Positions 20,405 through 30,362 of a stretch of 64,000 nt of DNA are shown in pieces. This DNA comes from Tritrichomonas musculus (Eukaryota > Parabasalia > Tritrichomonadida > Tritrichomonadidae), in assembly GCA_039105265.1 (NCBI GenBank), contig JAPFFF010000035.1, positions 124,001 to 188,000 on the forward strand, in the 5' to 3' direction. The first letter of the stretch is position 1; each line of letters opens with the position of its first letter. Both the position numbers and the translations under genes were made by a program. The notes under the pieces are model-generated. The model ran no database searches, was not told the origin of the DNA, and worked only from the letters and a program-made list of their open reading frames with translations.

Positions 20405-20525
20405 CTATTGAAATGAAACTTCTTCTTTAGCAAATCCAAAATCAGTGATATGGACACGATTGTTCTTTAAATCTTGATGCATGATTTTGTGTTTGCGAAT
20501 GTAATGCATTCCAAGAACAAGTCTT
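20405..20525 (-). pseudogene. protein kinase catalytic-loop fragment
   Basis: The minus strand reads LGMHYIRKHKIMHQDLKNNR and ITDFGFAKEE, equivalent to the catalytic loop (HRD changed to HQD) and the DFG motif of a TKL-type kinase. It ends at a stop, and no other kinase region is found nearby. It is a small relic. Confidence 0.65.
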
Positions 20526-20754
20526 TTTTTTTTATGGAATCCCATCATTGAATAATTGAAAATTTGCAAGTTTCACTCCTTTATTTGGCATAAATCAAAA
20601 TCTTCTTGACTATAATAATCTCTGCATTCTTCTAATTTCGATTGGTAACTTTCATCATTTCTGCAATTCTAGCCTAAAATTTTTAATTTAAGATTTTTTT
20701 CATATCAAATGTCAATATTAAAAATTAAAAAAACATCCAAAAAAATCTAACTCT

Positions 20755-22032
20755 ATGGATATTCAAAATTATTTTGCACAGAAAAAAGAATTGTATGAAA
20801 AACTTCAGTTATTTATTGATAATGACGATATTGCTCAAATCAATTTTACTAATTTAATGAAAATAATAAATAAACAAAACATCCAAAATGATCGAAATGA
20901 ATTTAAATTATTTATTTACTTAATTGATAGCATTGCTCAAAATCATCAACGAGTTCCACAATTCATCAACAAAATCGAGCAAATTCTAACAGAATTAAAA
21001 GAAAATATCAAACAAACCTTGTCAAATTTAGAAATATTTAATATTTTCAAAGAAAATAAACGAATTATTCTTTTTCTTTTTCAGAGTCAAATAATAACAA
21101 TTGATGAAACGATTTTTAAAGAAATTCATAAAAATACGAATCCAATTGTCAGTATTATTCAAAAATCGCGGCCTTTAAATAAACCTGTCATAATTCGAGG
21201 AAATCAGGCACGACAAATAAATAATCCAATGATATTATTAAATAAAGATCTCATAATACGATCCGAAATCGATATCTATAATTTTGAATATTTCTTTTAT
21301 CCAGAATTCAAAAATTTTTATTCAGAGAGTGATAGAAAAAATATAGAAAACGAATTCAGAAAAATTTTTGGTGAATTTATTATTGATGAATTTTTAGAAA
21401 AACGAAAAATTGGAGAGAATGATTCGTATATTTGCCAATTAATTCGTCAAGATTCAATCGACGAATTCATTTCATTTATAAATCGACAATGTATTTCACC
21501 AATGAGCAAAATCCCATCTTCCATTTTTGAAACAAACCAACTTTTGATAGGCAAAAATCCAACGTTAATTGAATATGCTGCATTTTTTGGTTCAATTCAA
21601 ATTTGTCGATATTTAATGTTTAATATTCTTGAATTACAATCATCAATGTGGATTTATGTTATTCATTCAAAAAATGCAGAACTAATTCATCTTTTTGAAG
21701 AAAAATCTATTCAACCACCAGGCAACAAATATGAAAAATGCCTTGAAGAATCAATAAAATGTCATCATAATGAAATAGCGCAATATATTTATGATAATTT
21801 AATTGATGATGAAACAAAAATTAACAATTTAGAAACAAATTTTGATGAAAATATTTTAGCTTATAGTTTTCATTATTACAATTATTCATTTTTCCCAAAT
21901 GAATTCAATAATAAATTTATCTTTTTTTATTCATGCCAATATAATTATATTAACCTTGTAAAACTTTTTTTAAAAAACACAAAAGTAGACTTGAATCAAA
22001 GTGTAATTCCTAATAAAAAAATTTTTTTTTAG
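20755..22032 (+). CDS. DUF3447/ankyrin N-terminal part of a split gene
   Basis: 425 residues from ATG to a TAG at 22030-22032. The sequence is typical of trichomonad DUF3447/ankyrin proteins: MDIQNYFAQKKELYEKLQLF at the start, then LIRQDSIDEFISFINRQCIS, IEYAAFFGSIQICRYLMFN and ESIKCHHNEIAQYIYDNL, that is degenerate ankyrin helices. The same frame continues past the TAG with HSTAIIIASERNNQEIVNIL, a clear ankyrin repeat, and on into BspA repeats without another stop to 23727. So the TAG splits what was one gene of about 990 codons. It lies just after a run of ten T. It may be a recent nonsense mutation or a sequence error. Confidence 0.8.
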   Translation: MDIQNYFAQKKELYEKLQLFIDNDDIAQINFTNLMKIINKQNIQNDRNEFKLFIYLIDSIAQNHQRVPQFINKIEQILTELKENIKQTLSNLEIFNIFKENKRIILFLFQSQIITIDETIFKEIHKNTNPIVSIIQKSRPLNKPVIIRGNQARQINNPMILLNKDLIIRSEIDIYNFEYFFYPEFKNFYSESDRKNIENEFRKIFGEFIIDEFLEKRKIGENDSYICQLIRQDSIDEFISFINRQCISPMSKIPSSIFETNQLLIGKNPTLIEYAAFFGSIQICRYLMFNILELQSSMWIYVIHSKNAELIHLFEEKSIQPPGNKYEKCLEESIKCHHNEIAQYIYDNLIDDETKINNLETNFDENILAYSFHYYNYSFFPNEFNNKFIFFYSCQYNYINLVKLFLKNTKVDLNQSVIPNKKIFF

Positions 22033-23727
22033 ATAATTCATAGTACAGCCATAATTATTGCATCTGAAAGAAATAACCAAGAAATAGTTAATATTTTATT
22101 TTCAAAGATTAGTTATAAAATCGGGGAATTTCAATTCTATGGAAGCTCATTAAAGCAAATAACAATTCCTTCATCTGTAATTATAATTGAAGATTTTGCT
22201 TTTGCAAATTGCTCATCATTAATTGAAATAACAATTCCTTCTTCTGTTACAGAAATTGGAGCAAATGCTTTTGCAAATTGCTCATCATTAATTGAAATAA
22301 CAATTCCTTCTTCTGTTAAAATAATAGGCGGCGGTGCTTTTAAAGAATGTTGTTTATTAGCACAAATAAATAATTCATCATCTGTTATAACAATTAATGA
22401 AAGCACTTTCAAAAAATGTTCATCATTAGAAAAAATTTCAATTCCTTCTTCTGTTAAATCAATTGGTAGATATGCATTTCAAGGATGTTCATCTTTAATG
22501 CAAATAAAAATTCCTTCATCAGTAACTTTAATTGATAAATATGCTTTCCAAGGATGCACTTCATTAAAGGACATTTTTATTCCTTCTTCGGTAAAACAAA
22601 TTAAAAAATGTGCTTTTGACAAGATTAGTATTTTAAATATCACTGGAAGCATAATGAGTATTCCGGATAGAATGTTTTCCGGATGCAAATCATTAATACA
22701 AATTTCAATTCCTTCCTCAGTAAAAATAATTGGAGAATATGCTTTTGAGCAATGTCAATCTTTAAAAACGGTTATTCTATCAAAGTCTTTGACAAAAATT
22801 GGCTCTTGTGCTTTTTCATATTGTGAATCATTAATGCAAATAACAATTCCTTCATCTGTTAAATCAATAGGATTTCGAGCTTTTTATAGATGTTCATCAT
22901 TAACACAAATAGTAATTCCTTCTTCTATAACTGAAATTTGTGGTGGTTTATTCCGTGAATGCTCTCGATTAACACAGATAACAATTCCTTCTTCTGTAAC
23001 AAAAATTTGTGGTGATGCTTTTGAAAAGTGCTTGAATTTAAAAGAAATAACAATTCCTTCATCTGTAACTGAAATTTTAGGATGTGCATTTTCTGAATGT
23101 TCATCATTAGAGAAAATATCAGAACTTACTTCAGTTCAAATGATTGATTATAAATGCTTCTATAAATGCTCAAAATTAACACAAATATCAATGCCTTCTA
23201 TTATGTATATTGGTGATTATACGTTTGAAGGATGCTCCTCTTTGACACAGATACATATTTCCTCTTCATTAGAAAGAATTGGAAACTGCATTTTTAAAGG
23301 AATCAAAAGGTTGGATATTTCTGGAAGCGTTCAAAAAATTTTTAATAAAATGTTTTTTGAATGTCATTCATTAGTTCAGATTTCTCTTCCTTCTTCAATA
23401 AAGTCAATTGGATCAAATGCTTTTTATCAATGTTTATCGTTGCAGCAAATAACAATTCCTTCTTCTGTAACATCAATTCAAAGTTATGCTTTTTGCAGTT
23501 GTTCTTCATTAATTCAAATAACAATCCCTTCTTCTGTAAAATCAATCGGAGAAAGCGCTTTTTATGGTTGTTCTTCTTTGGCTCGAATTTCAATTCCTTC
23601 TTCTATAACTAAAATTGGTGATAATGCTATCATTAATTGTTCATCATTATTACAAATTACAATTCCTGCTTCATTGAATATTGATAAAATAGGACTTAAT
23701 TCGAATGTTCAAATATTAAGAATTTGA
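22033..23727 (+). CDS. ankyrin and BspA-LRR C-terminal part of the split gene
   Basis: This frame continues the preceding ankyrin part without a shift. It begins with one ankyrin unit (HSTAIIIASERNNQEIVNIL) and then about 23 BspA-type repeats (ITIPSSVTEIGANAF and similar), ending at the TGA at 23725-23727. Two repeats lack the ITIPSSVT core and read ITGSIMSIP or DISGSVQKIF. The first in-frame ATG after the upstream stop is at 22498 and would start mid-array, giving 409 residues. If that ATG is not used, this part is not translated separately. Ankyrin-plus-BspA fusions fit the modular character of trichomonad proteins. There is no signal peptide or membrane helix. Confidence 0.75.
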   Translation: MIHSTAIIIASERNNQEIVNILFSKISYKIGEFQFYGSSLKQITIPSSVIIIEDFAFANCSSLIEITIPSSVTEIGANAFANCSSLIEITIPSSVKIIGGGAFKECCLLAQINNSSSVITINESTFKKCSSLEKISIPSSVKSIGRYAFQGCSSLMQIKIPSSVTLIDKYAFQGCTSLKDIFIPSSVKQIKKCAFDKISILNITGSIMSIPDRMFSGCKSLIQISIPSSVKIIGEYAFEQCQSLKTVILSKSLTKIGSCAFSYCESLMQITIPSSVKSIGFRAFYRCSSLTQIVIPSSITEICGGLFRECSRLTQITIPSSVTKICGDAFEKCLNLKEITIPSSVTEILGCAFSECSSLEKISELTSVQMIDYKCFYKCSKLTQISMPSIMYIGDYTFEGCSSLTQIHISSSLERIGNCIFKGIKRLDISGSVQKIFNKMFFECHSLVQISLPSSIKSIGSNAFYQCLSLQQITIPSSVTSIQSYAFCSCSSLIQITIPSSVKSIGESAFYGCSSLARISIPSSITKIGDNAIINCSSLLQITIPASLNIDKIGLNSNVQILRI

Positions 23728-23923
23728 ATAAAAAAAATATCTTGAATTTGAGCAATTTCTTTATCTTAAATTTTCATTCATATGAATTATATTTTAACAA
23801 ATAAAACATTGTTCATTAATAAATAATATATTTAACAAGCTCAAAATAAAAAAAGAGAATTAATTATTTTTAATATTTTAATTATCTTGGGATAGGAAGC
23901 CATTTAAAAAAAAATTTTTTTCA

Positions 23924-25075
23924 ATGAAAAACAGTTTTAATTTAAAACATCCTTATTCAAAAAGTTCATTAAACAGATCTACAAATAAAATGACAAATAT
24001 CTCAAAATTTCTTATAATTGCATTTAAAGTTCCAAATAGTTATAATGAAACTTTTTTTGAACACATTTTTTTCAATGATTCACCCACTAGTGATTCATGT
24101 GGAGTTAGATTTATCCAATCAGATTATAAGTATAAAGATGCTGTCATCTTTTTTCAAAAATACTCCGAAGCCAAAGATTCATTCATAAAATATAATAAAA
24201 CTATTCATAATAATCTATTGTTTCGATCTTATTTTAGCAGATATCGAAACAATAGATTTTTTAACTTTTAAAAGGAAGACCTTATGTTTTAATATAAACT
24301 CATCAAAAATTGATTCAGAACGACTTGATGCCATATTTCTTCAATATGGTCCAATTGAATATATTAATTATGATAAAGAGAAACATCAAGGGTCAGTCAC
24401 TTTTGGAAGTACAGAAGATGCAATCAAAGCAAAATTTGGCTTAAATGAGTCTTTAATTGATGAATACTTTATTTCAGTTTATTTTAATAATTCACCCAAT
24501 TTTTCATTTTTTTTAAACCAGTGTATAACAAGTACCAATTTAAAAAGAGGCAATGATTCATCTTTTTTTGTTTTTTATATCCCAGAAAATGTTGATGAAG
24601 AATTTATGGGACAATTATTCGAAGATTTTAATTTAATTAAAATTGAATTTGACAATATATTTAATTATGATAATGAACTCAAAAAATATGCACTTCTCAC
24701 GTTTGATAGTAAAGAAAATCGTGATAGAGCGTATGCTGATTTAAATTTCACTAAACTTGACACAATTCCAATTCGTTTAGTTTTAGCAGATGATGAAACA
24801 AGGCGAATTATTTCTACAAATGATGAAATAACCTTGAAAGAAGCATTGAAGTCAGCCAATTACATGATGCTTTTGGAGATTATGGCCCAATTGTTGAATC
24901 TGAAATTCCATTGGATAACGGTGTTTCACGTGGTTACGGTTGGGTACAATATCGAAATCCAAGTGATGCAAAGCAGGCCATAAATGATTTAAAAGATGCT
25001 AAATTAAATGGACTAACAATTGAAGTTATACCAATGGATGAAATAAGTCCAAATGATCCACAGAAAGAATTTTAA
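23924..25075 (+). pseudogene. multi-RRM RNA-binding protein, frameshifted
   Basis: Four RRM-like units lie in order. Unit 1 starts at the ATG at 23924 (ISKFLIIAFKVPNSYNETFF). Unit 2 has TLCFNINSSKIDSERLDAIF and GSVTFGSTEDAIKA. Unit 3 has FFVFYIPENVDEEFMGQLFE and YALLTFDSKENRDRAYADL. Unit 4 has FGDYGPIVESEIPLDNGVSR and GYGWVQYRNPSDAKQAINDL. The frame changes near 24230 and again near 24865. Four RRMs in tandem recall poly(A)-binding protein, and unit 4 keeps RNP1-like GYGWVQY. With two frameshifts it is most likely a decayed copy of a PABP-like gene. Confidence 0.75.
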
Positions 25076-25105
25076 TACGTTAAAAGAAAAAAGAAAATTT
25101 CTCGT

Positions 25106-26770
25106 TTGAAACCAAAGAACGAATTGTTGTCTCAAAAATTCTTTAATTACGATTTCTCTTTATTTGATAATAATAATAATAATGAATGTTTTACATTCTT
25201 TGTTAATGAAAATCCAATTATTTGTAGCAAATTGGTCGCTTCTTTTCTATCTCCAACAATTGCAAATAATATTCAAAATGACAAATTATTGTCTCATTTT
25301 AATATTAAATTTGTGTCTTTATATAATAATTATTCAAGTTTTTATGAAATTGTTCAATTCCTTGTGTCATTGTTGGATAATGTTCCTTCCAAACCAAAGC
25401 TTGGTGATCTAATTTATAAAATGGTCAAGCAAATCATTTCATCAACAATTGAAAATAATATTGAAGGAAGATTGAAAAAAATTGTTGATGATTGCTCTGA
25501 ATATTTACTTGAAAAAAAGGAAACAACAAACGATGATTTCATTTTAAATTACATTGTTTTAATTGAAGTTTTCACTCAGTTTGGAAACCAATCAATTATT
25601 AAACTTGCATTTCTTTTGCTTTTGAACAAAATCAAAGAAAGTAAAGGGATTAAAAACGATCTAATTTTATTAATAAAGCTTGAAATTAAAAGAATGATGA
25701 ATGATACAAATGATCTCAAAGAAGAGATTGATTATCTCAGTCAGCACTTTATTGAAATTGATCCCTACATTTTGAATCAAATTGATTTGAAAGTCATTGA
25801 AAATGCAATAGTAAAAAGGAAAAATGATTGCCAAGACTCTCTTCTATATAAAATATTAAGACTGGATAAGAGCCACAAACAACACTTGATTTGCTTTGTT
25901 GATTTTCAATTGGTCAGTAACAAAGCAATGAAATTATTCCTATCGTCAATTGACTTTTCATTCATCAACGAACAAATTTTGGAGACAATTTCAATTCGAT
26001 TAAGTTTGCCTATTGCTGACATATATGAAATTGAAGATGATGAACAAGACAGAGAGTCAAGATTCTTTTCAATTTTTTTCAGAAAAGCAATTCAAAATTC
26101 TGTCCTTTCAAAACAATTCATCAACGATAAAAATTTCATTATTTTTGTGAACGATAGAAAAATTGAGATCAATAGAAATGTTGCTGTATTAATATCACCA
26201 TTAATACTAAAAAATATTCAGACTGACATAACTTGCAATTCATTCTATTTGAAATTTGACCAAGTTGAATTTTTCAATGAATTTTCAAAGTCGTTATCAT
26301 ATTTCCTCCCTCAACAATTGATTTGTCATTACGATAGGCAAACAATTGAGAGGAAAATAATCGAGCTTTTAATAGAGATGTTCAATGAAATTGAAGAAAA
26401 AGGAATTGATCATTTCATGACATTGATTAATACACTGCATTCATCAGAAAAAAATATACTGAATTACACAGGATGGATCTCATTGTTCATTTACTTGGGA
26501 AATATTGAAATTGCTGAATATTTGGTCAATTCACTTGTTGAATCTGATACGAAGAAAATCACAAGTACTGATGATTTATTTGAAAGATTGCATCATAAAG
26601 AAGTATTGGGTTACAATGATTCATTGGAAATAATGATTTCAAGTGAAAGAAATTACATTGCCAATAATTTTGCTTTATTTTTCTCAAATATTGAGTCATT
26701 TGACAATATCGATGAAAATATTTGGAAAGTTATTTCTATTCGATTATCAATTGATGTTGAAGAAGATTAG
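25106..26770 (+). pseudogene. tandem BTB-like protein lacking a start codon
   Basis: A 554-codon open frame with two similar halves. Each has a BTB/POZ-like motif of the trichomonad type: FTFFVNENPIICSKLVASFL near the start, and FIIFVNDRKIEINRNVAVLI about 340 residues on. Each is followed by a helical stretch and a conserved ISIRLSLPI-type end. No ATG lies before residue 107. The first upstream in-frame stop is the stop codon of the RRM remnant, 30 bp away. The gene is therefore 5'-truncated and joined to the RRM relic, or starts internally. The remaining frame is fully open, so truncation is probably recent. Confidence 0.65.
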
Positions 26771-26854
26771 TTTTTTTCATTAAGTAAAAATACTTTATTT
26801 AACTCACAATTTTATTATTTTTTTTGAATTTAATATACAATAATAAGATATTGT

Positions 26855-27121
26855 TTTAAAGTTCGAACTTGTTTTCATCTGTGATGATGTTTTGACCTCC
26901 TTTCCTAAGTTCAATGTGGGAACAGTGAATGGAATACCAACCAAACCTTCATGATTTGGCTGATTAAGAATTCTACTATAATTTTTGCTAACTTCTTCAA
27001 GTTCGATATTGTCATAACGAATATGTTTGAAGAAAGCAGATGAGAAACGAATTGGAAGAACGATTTCCATTTCAACCGCTTTTGCACAAAGTGAACCAAG
27101 TGTGAAGAAGAGATCTGGCCT
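26855..27121 (-). pseudogene. HECT ubiquitin ligase domain fragment (probable)
   Basis: The minus strand reads FFTLGSLCAKAVEMEIVLPI, then RFSSAFFKHI and GLVGIPFTVPT. This resembles the N-lobe part of a HECT domain (LG-x-L-xx-KA ... FSP-x-FFKHI ... L-x-FTV). No catalytic Cys region and no start codon are present. Assignment rests on motif spacing only. Confidence 0.45.
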
Positions 27122-27221
27122 ACATACTTCATGGGTATTCTAATAAATGATCAAGAATGATCTTAAATTTGAATGTACAAAATGAGACAAAAAGGTGAGG
27201 GGAAAAAAAAACTATTTCAAA

Positions 27222-27246
27222 ATATATATATATATATATATATATT
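27222..27246. repeat. (AT)n microsatellite
   Basis: About 12 perfect AT units. Confidence 0.9.
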
Positions 27247-27449
27247 GTTAATGATATAATTCACTTATATCACTTTTGAAACATAAAAATCCATTTTTGT
27301 AACAGGAATTTTTTTTGGGTAACAAAAATGAAAAATGTAATTACAAAATAGAAACAGGCGTATATAAACATACTAATGGTAAAGTATTAGATAAAATACT
27401 TTATTTAAAAAACTTTTTTCAAATTTTATTCTCATTTAAATGTTTATCC

Positions 27450-28168
27450 ATATACCTAGGATCCTAGGATCTTTTGATATGGTATCAATGAATTTTTGAT
27501 TTCTTTTTTCAATTGCTAATTCAATTGCTGTTTTATAAATAAATTAAAAAAGAATTCCTTCATTTGTTTGAGCATTGATATCAATATCTTTTCTTGCAAA
27601 AAGTGAGTGCAAAATACGTGTTTTTTTGCTTATAGCAGCATAATGAATGATTGCTTTTGGTCAAAAAATTAAACCAAATTCCTTCTTTATCTTTCAAGTT
27701 TATTTTCAAATCTTTTCTTTTAAGAACCGAATTCCAAATTATAATTATATCTCCAGATTGAACAATCAAAACCATTAAAGGTGTTTTTCCATAATTATCT
27801 TGGATATTAAAATTCAGACCTTTTTTAACGAAATAATTAATAAACTGTTTTGATTTAACTGAAGCTGCAATATGTAAAAAAGATGTGCCATCTTTTGTTA
27901 AGTGAGTCCATGGGATATTTAAACCACATGAAAGAAGAAACAAAAAAATATCCATATCGTCATAACTAACTGCATAATGAAGAGGTGTATATCCATCATT
28001 TGTAATTACATTTAAATTAATATCTTTTCTCTTGATTAATTGAGCAAAAAGTTCATAATCGGAATAGTATGGACTTAAAATAGACCTACCTTCAACATCA
28101 ATTGAAAAGGAAAATATAATAAGACTCGGAAGGTTTAAACTAAAATAACTCTTTTTCAATTGTTTCAA
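27450..28168 (-). pseudogene. ankyrin repeat protein fragment
   Basis: The minus strand carries clear ankyrin repeats: DGYTPLHYAVSYDDMDIFLF, GTSFLHIAASVKSKQFINYF and YGKTPLMVLIVQSGDI. Two frame changes follow, after which AIIHYAAISKKTRILHSLFA and ELAIEKRNQKFIDTI continue the array. The open part begins at a TTG with no ATG nearby, so the 5' end is missing. It is a truncated, frameshifted member of the ankyrin family. Confidence 0.75.
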
Positions 28169-28245
28169 AATATTAATAAAAAATAAATTTTATTAAAATT
28201 CATGATAAATGATGATTAGTTAGAAACTGTTTGTTCATGTGAAAA

Positions 28246-29286
28246 TTAGAAATCGCTTCCTGAATTTGATTCTGAGTTTGGATCTGAAGGTTCGTATTCC
28301 ATTACATAATCGATTGGGTCTTGTGCGGCTGGATCAGCTGGATGCTGGCAGGGGCTGTACATTGCCTCGTCCATGACTGCTGGACTTGTCGTGTCGCATG
28401 AAACTGATGTGCCGAATCGGCCAAGGAAGCCGTTTAATCGTTCGACGAGTCTCTGCGCTGAGATTGAAGGATCGTCGTAGATGACTTTGCTGAAGTAGTA
28501 AGTGAAGATTCCGTGCGATCGTCGCCCCTCTTTCGTGCTTGGATCCGTTGACTTGTTCACTGAGAACGACAGCATGTCCGACGTGTCTTTCCTGTTGACG
28601 CGGTTGACCTGGCTGATGTCGAAGACTGAGCCGCCGGTGACGCAGTCTGAAACGAAGACGACTTTGCACTTGCCGTTGCTGTCTCGTGCGATTAACCGGC
28701 CGATTTGTTCGCTCGTGGCCAATTTGTTCTTGAACTCAATTCCGTGGCTGCCGCCTTCAACTCCGTCTTCGCCCGAGTAGAAAACCGTCAGATTCTCTGT
28801 CGTGTGGAACAAGAAGAATTGCAGATACTTTGGATAGTTTCCTCTGGGGCAGTTAATCAGATAGAAAACTTTGAAGCCAAGTCGATGGTGATAAAGGCCA
28901 AATAGGTAGCCGTCGTTCATCGCTCCAATTTTGGCATCATGTTTATGATGTTCGTAATTATTCATCAAAATTAGGCAAACTTTGTCATATCCTTCCTTTG
29001 GCATGTTATCACGGCTCTCATGGTTAAGGCAACGGCCAATTCGTTTGAATGCCCGCTTGAGTTTCTTTTGATTTGAGACATGACGAACTTTTTGGAATTT
29101 CTTCTCTGAAAATTCATTGTTCTTGTGCAACATTTTCGTTGTTCTATGTTCATAATGTGGGTGCTTTTGGAATTTTCCTGGTTTATCATAGCAGACGTTG
29201 TTATCTGCAACTGAGTCAATTCCTTTTCCGTATTCTGGGTTTTCTGTTGGTGGTGTGTTAATATCAACAACTTGTTTTGTTTCCAT
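28246..29286 (-). CDS. caspase/metacaspase-like clan CD protein, active site altered
   Basis: A 346-residue protein, ATG at 29284-29286. A caspase-like fold is indicated by KVCLILMNNYEHHKHDAKIG (strand 1), LTVFYSGED at residues 167-174, and VVFVSDCVTGGSVFDI with Cys215. In active family C14 peptidases the second motif reads Y-S/T-G-H-G. Here it is YSGED, so the catalytic His is missing at its usual place. A His occurs at 181 (GGSHGIEF), but seven residues on. The Cys is kept. The protein may be an inactive pseudo-protease or use a shifted His. The 3' half of the gene is much richer in G+C than its neighbours, as seen in well-expressed trichomonad genes. A TCATTTTTATTT element precedes the start. 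Confidence 0.85.
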   Translation of the reverse strand: METKQVVDINTPPTENPEYGKGIDSVADNNVCYDKPGKFQKHPHYEHRTTKMLHKNNEFSEKKFQKVRHVSNQKKLKRAFKRIGRCLNHESRDNMPKEGYDKVCLILMNNYEHHKHDAKIGAMNDGYLFGLYHHRLGFKVFYLINCPRGNYPKYLQFFLFHTTENLTVFYSGEDGVEGGSHGIEFKNKLATSEQIGRLIARDSNGKCKVVFVSDCVTGGSVFDISQVNRVNRKDTSDMLSFSVNKSTDPSTKEGRRSHGIFTYYFSKVIYDDPSISAQRLVERLNGFLGRFGTSVSCDTTSPAVMDEAMYSPCQHPADPAAQDPIDYVMEYEPSDPNSESNSGSDF

Positions 29287-29290
29287 GGTA

Positions 29291-29302
29291 AAATAAAAAT
29301 GA
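29291..29302 (-). promoter_or_regulatory. initiator-like element of the caspase-like gene
   Basis: TCATTTTTATTT on the minus strand, its last base 5 bp upstream of the ATG. The same 12-mer precedes the gene at 56087, and close variants precede those at 51047 and 57917. Parabasalid initiators contain TCA around the transcription start, so it may set the start of a short leader. Confidence 0.5.
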
Positions 29303-29864
29303 TTTGATTCTCATGTTTTAGCAAATCAGATATTTTTTCTATTACTTTTGAATTAAAAAATTAAAATTTTTTTTGTGAGCAATTAACTATATTATCAATG
29401 AAAAAGTTAATGATAATTTTATTGAATTCATTCAAATATTGATAGGATTAAGATATCTCATTGAATTATGATTTCTCAGAATTTTGAGAGAAGATAAGAG
29501 AAAAACTTGATGAAAAAAAAATGATTTTTTTTTTATTTTTATTTTTTTAATTGAATTCATTTTGATTGCTATCAAAAACAAAGATTTCTTTTGAAATTTT
29601 TTTCAATTTTGGCAATTTTAAAATTATTTGATTGATGTATCATATATATTTACTTAATTGAGCATGCCGGGTGAATTTTGATTGAATTATAGTTTTTTTC
29701 CCAGATTTAATACTTAAATAATAGATTTTTGTGTTACATCTCTTAAGTTTTAATGAATCAAAACATCCAAAGCTTTGGAAGTTTAATTTGATTCATTATT
29801 TAATTATAGAAGTTTTTTTGATTTACAATGCAAAAAAATATCATTTATATATATATATATATAT
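29303..29864. other. intergenic, no gene seen
   Basis: AT-rich sequence upstream of the caspase-like gene, ending in an AT microsatellite (about 29845-29864) at the edge of the MITE. Confidence 0.5.
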
Positions 29865-30176
29865 AGTCGAATTCAAAAAGCTTGAAACAACTTCTCAATT
29901 AAATTCTGATAAAAGTGAAAAACACAATCTTCTTTAAAATTATTTTTTCCTTACAAAATATGGACTAATGATAGATACAACATTATCCATATGCAAAAAT
30001 ATATGTTTTTATATAAAAATGATACTTTTTTTCTTTGTTTTTTTTTATTTTTTTCCCCTTTAGCAATTCAATTTTTTTCAATATATCTCACAAAAAAAAT
30101 CATTCATGCTGGGACAAAATTGAATACTTTTCAGTATATATTTATAAAGTTTGTCCCAAGCTTTTTGAATTCGACT
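29865..30176. mobile_element. MITE with 20-bp perfect inverted ends
   Basis: AGTCGAATTCAAAAAGCTTG at 29865-29884 is repeated as an exact reverse complement at 30157-30176. The 312-bp interior is AT-rich with no coding capacity. No clear target duplication is visible because the left flank is an AT microsatellite. A similar sequence (about 17 of 20 bases) occurs once near 1579-1600. The superfamily is not identified. Confidence 0.65.
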
Positions 30177-30280
30177 TTATATTACATTTAATAATAAAAA
30201 ATTAATAATCAAAGATAATTTAAAGAATGTAAAATTATGAAATTATTTATCATTTATTATTTACATATATAAAAGAAGAA

Positions 30281-30362
30281 GGTTGTTTGGCCGAGGGGCC
30301 TAAGGCGTCAGACTGAGTTTCTGATCTCGTTAGAGGCGTGGGTTCGAATCCCACAGCAACCA
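30281..30362 (+). tRNA. tRNA-Leu (anticodon GAG)
   Basis: An 82-nt type II tRNA starting GGTTGTTTGGCCGAGGGG. Acceptor arms GGTTGTT and AGCAACC pair with one G-U. The anticodon loop CTGAGTT gives GAG. There is a long variable arm (TCTCGTTAGAGG), and the T loop is GGTTCGAATCC. T-runs follow. No intron. Confidence 0.94.

Noticed and set aside
22021-22040. Spliceosomal intron at the TAG of the ankyrin-BspA gene
   Set aside because: No GTATGT-type donor or ACTAACACACAG-type acceptor, as known in parabasalids, is present, and the frame continues at once after the stop.
28334-28905. Several overlapping open frames on both strands within the caspase-like gene
   Set aside because: High G+C removes chance stops there; only the 346-residue frame has conserved motifs.
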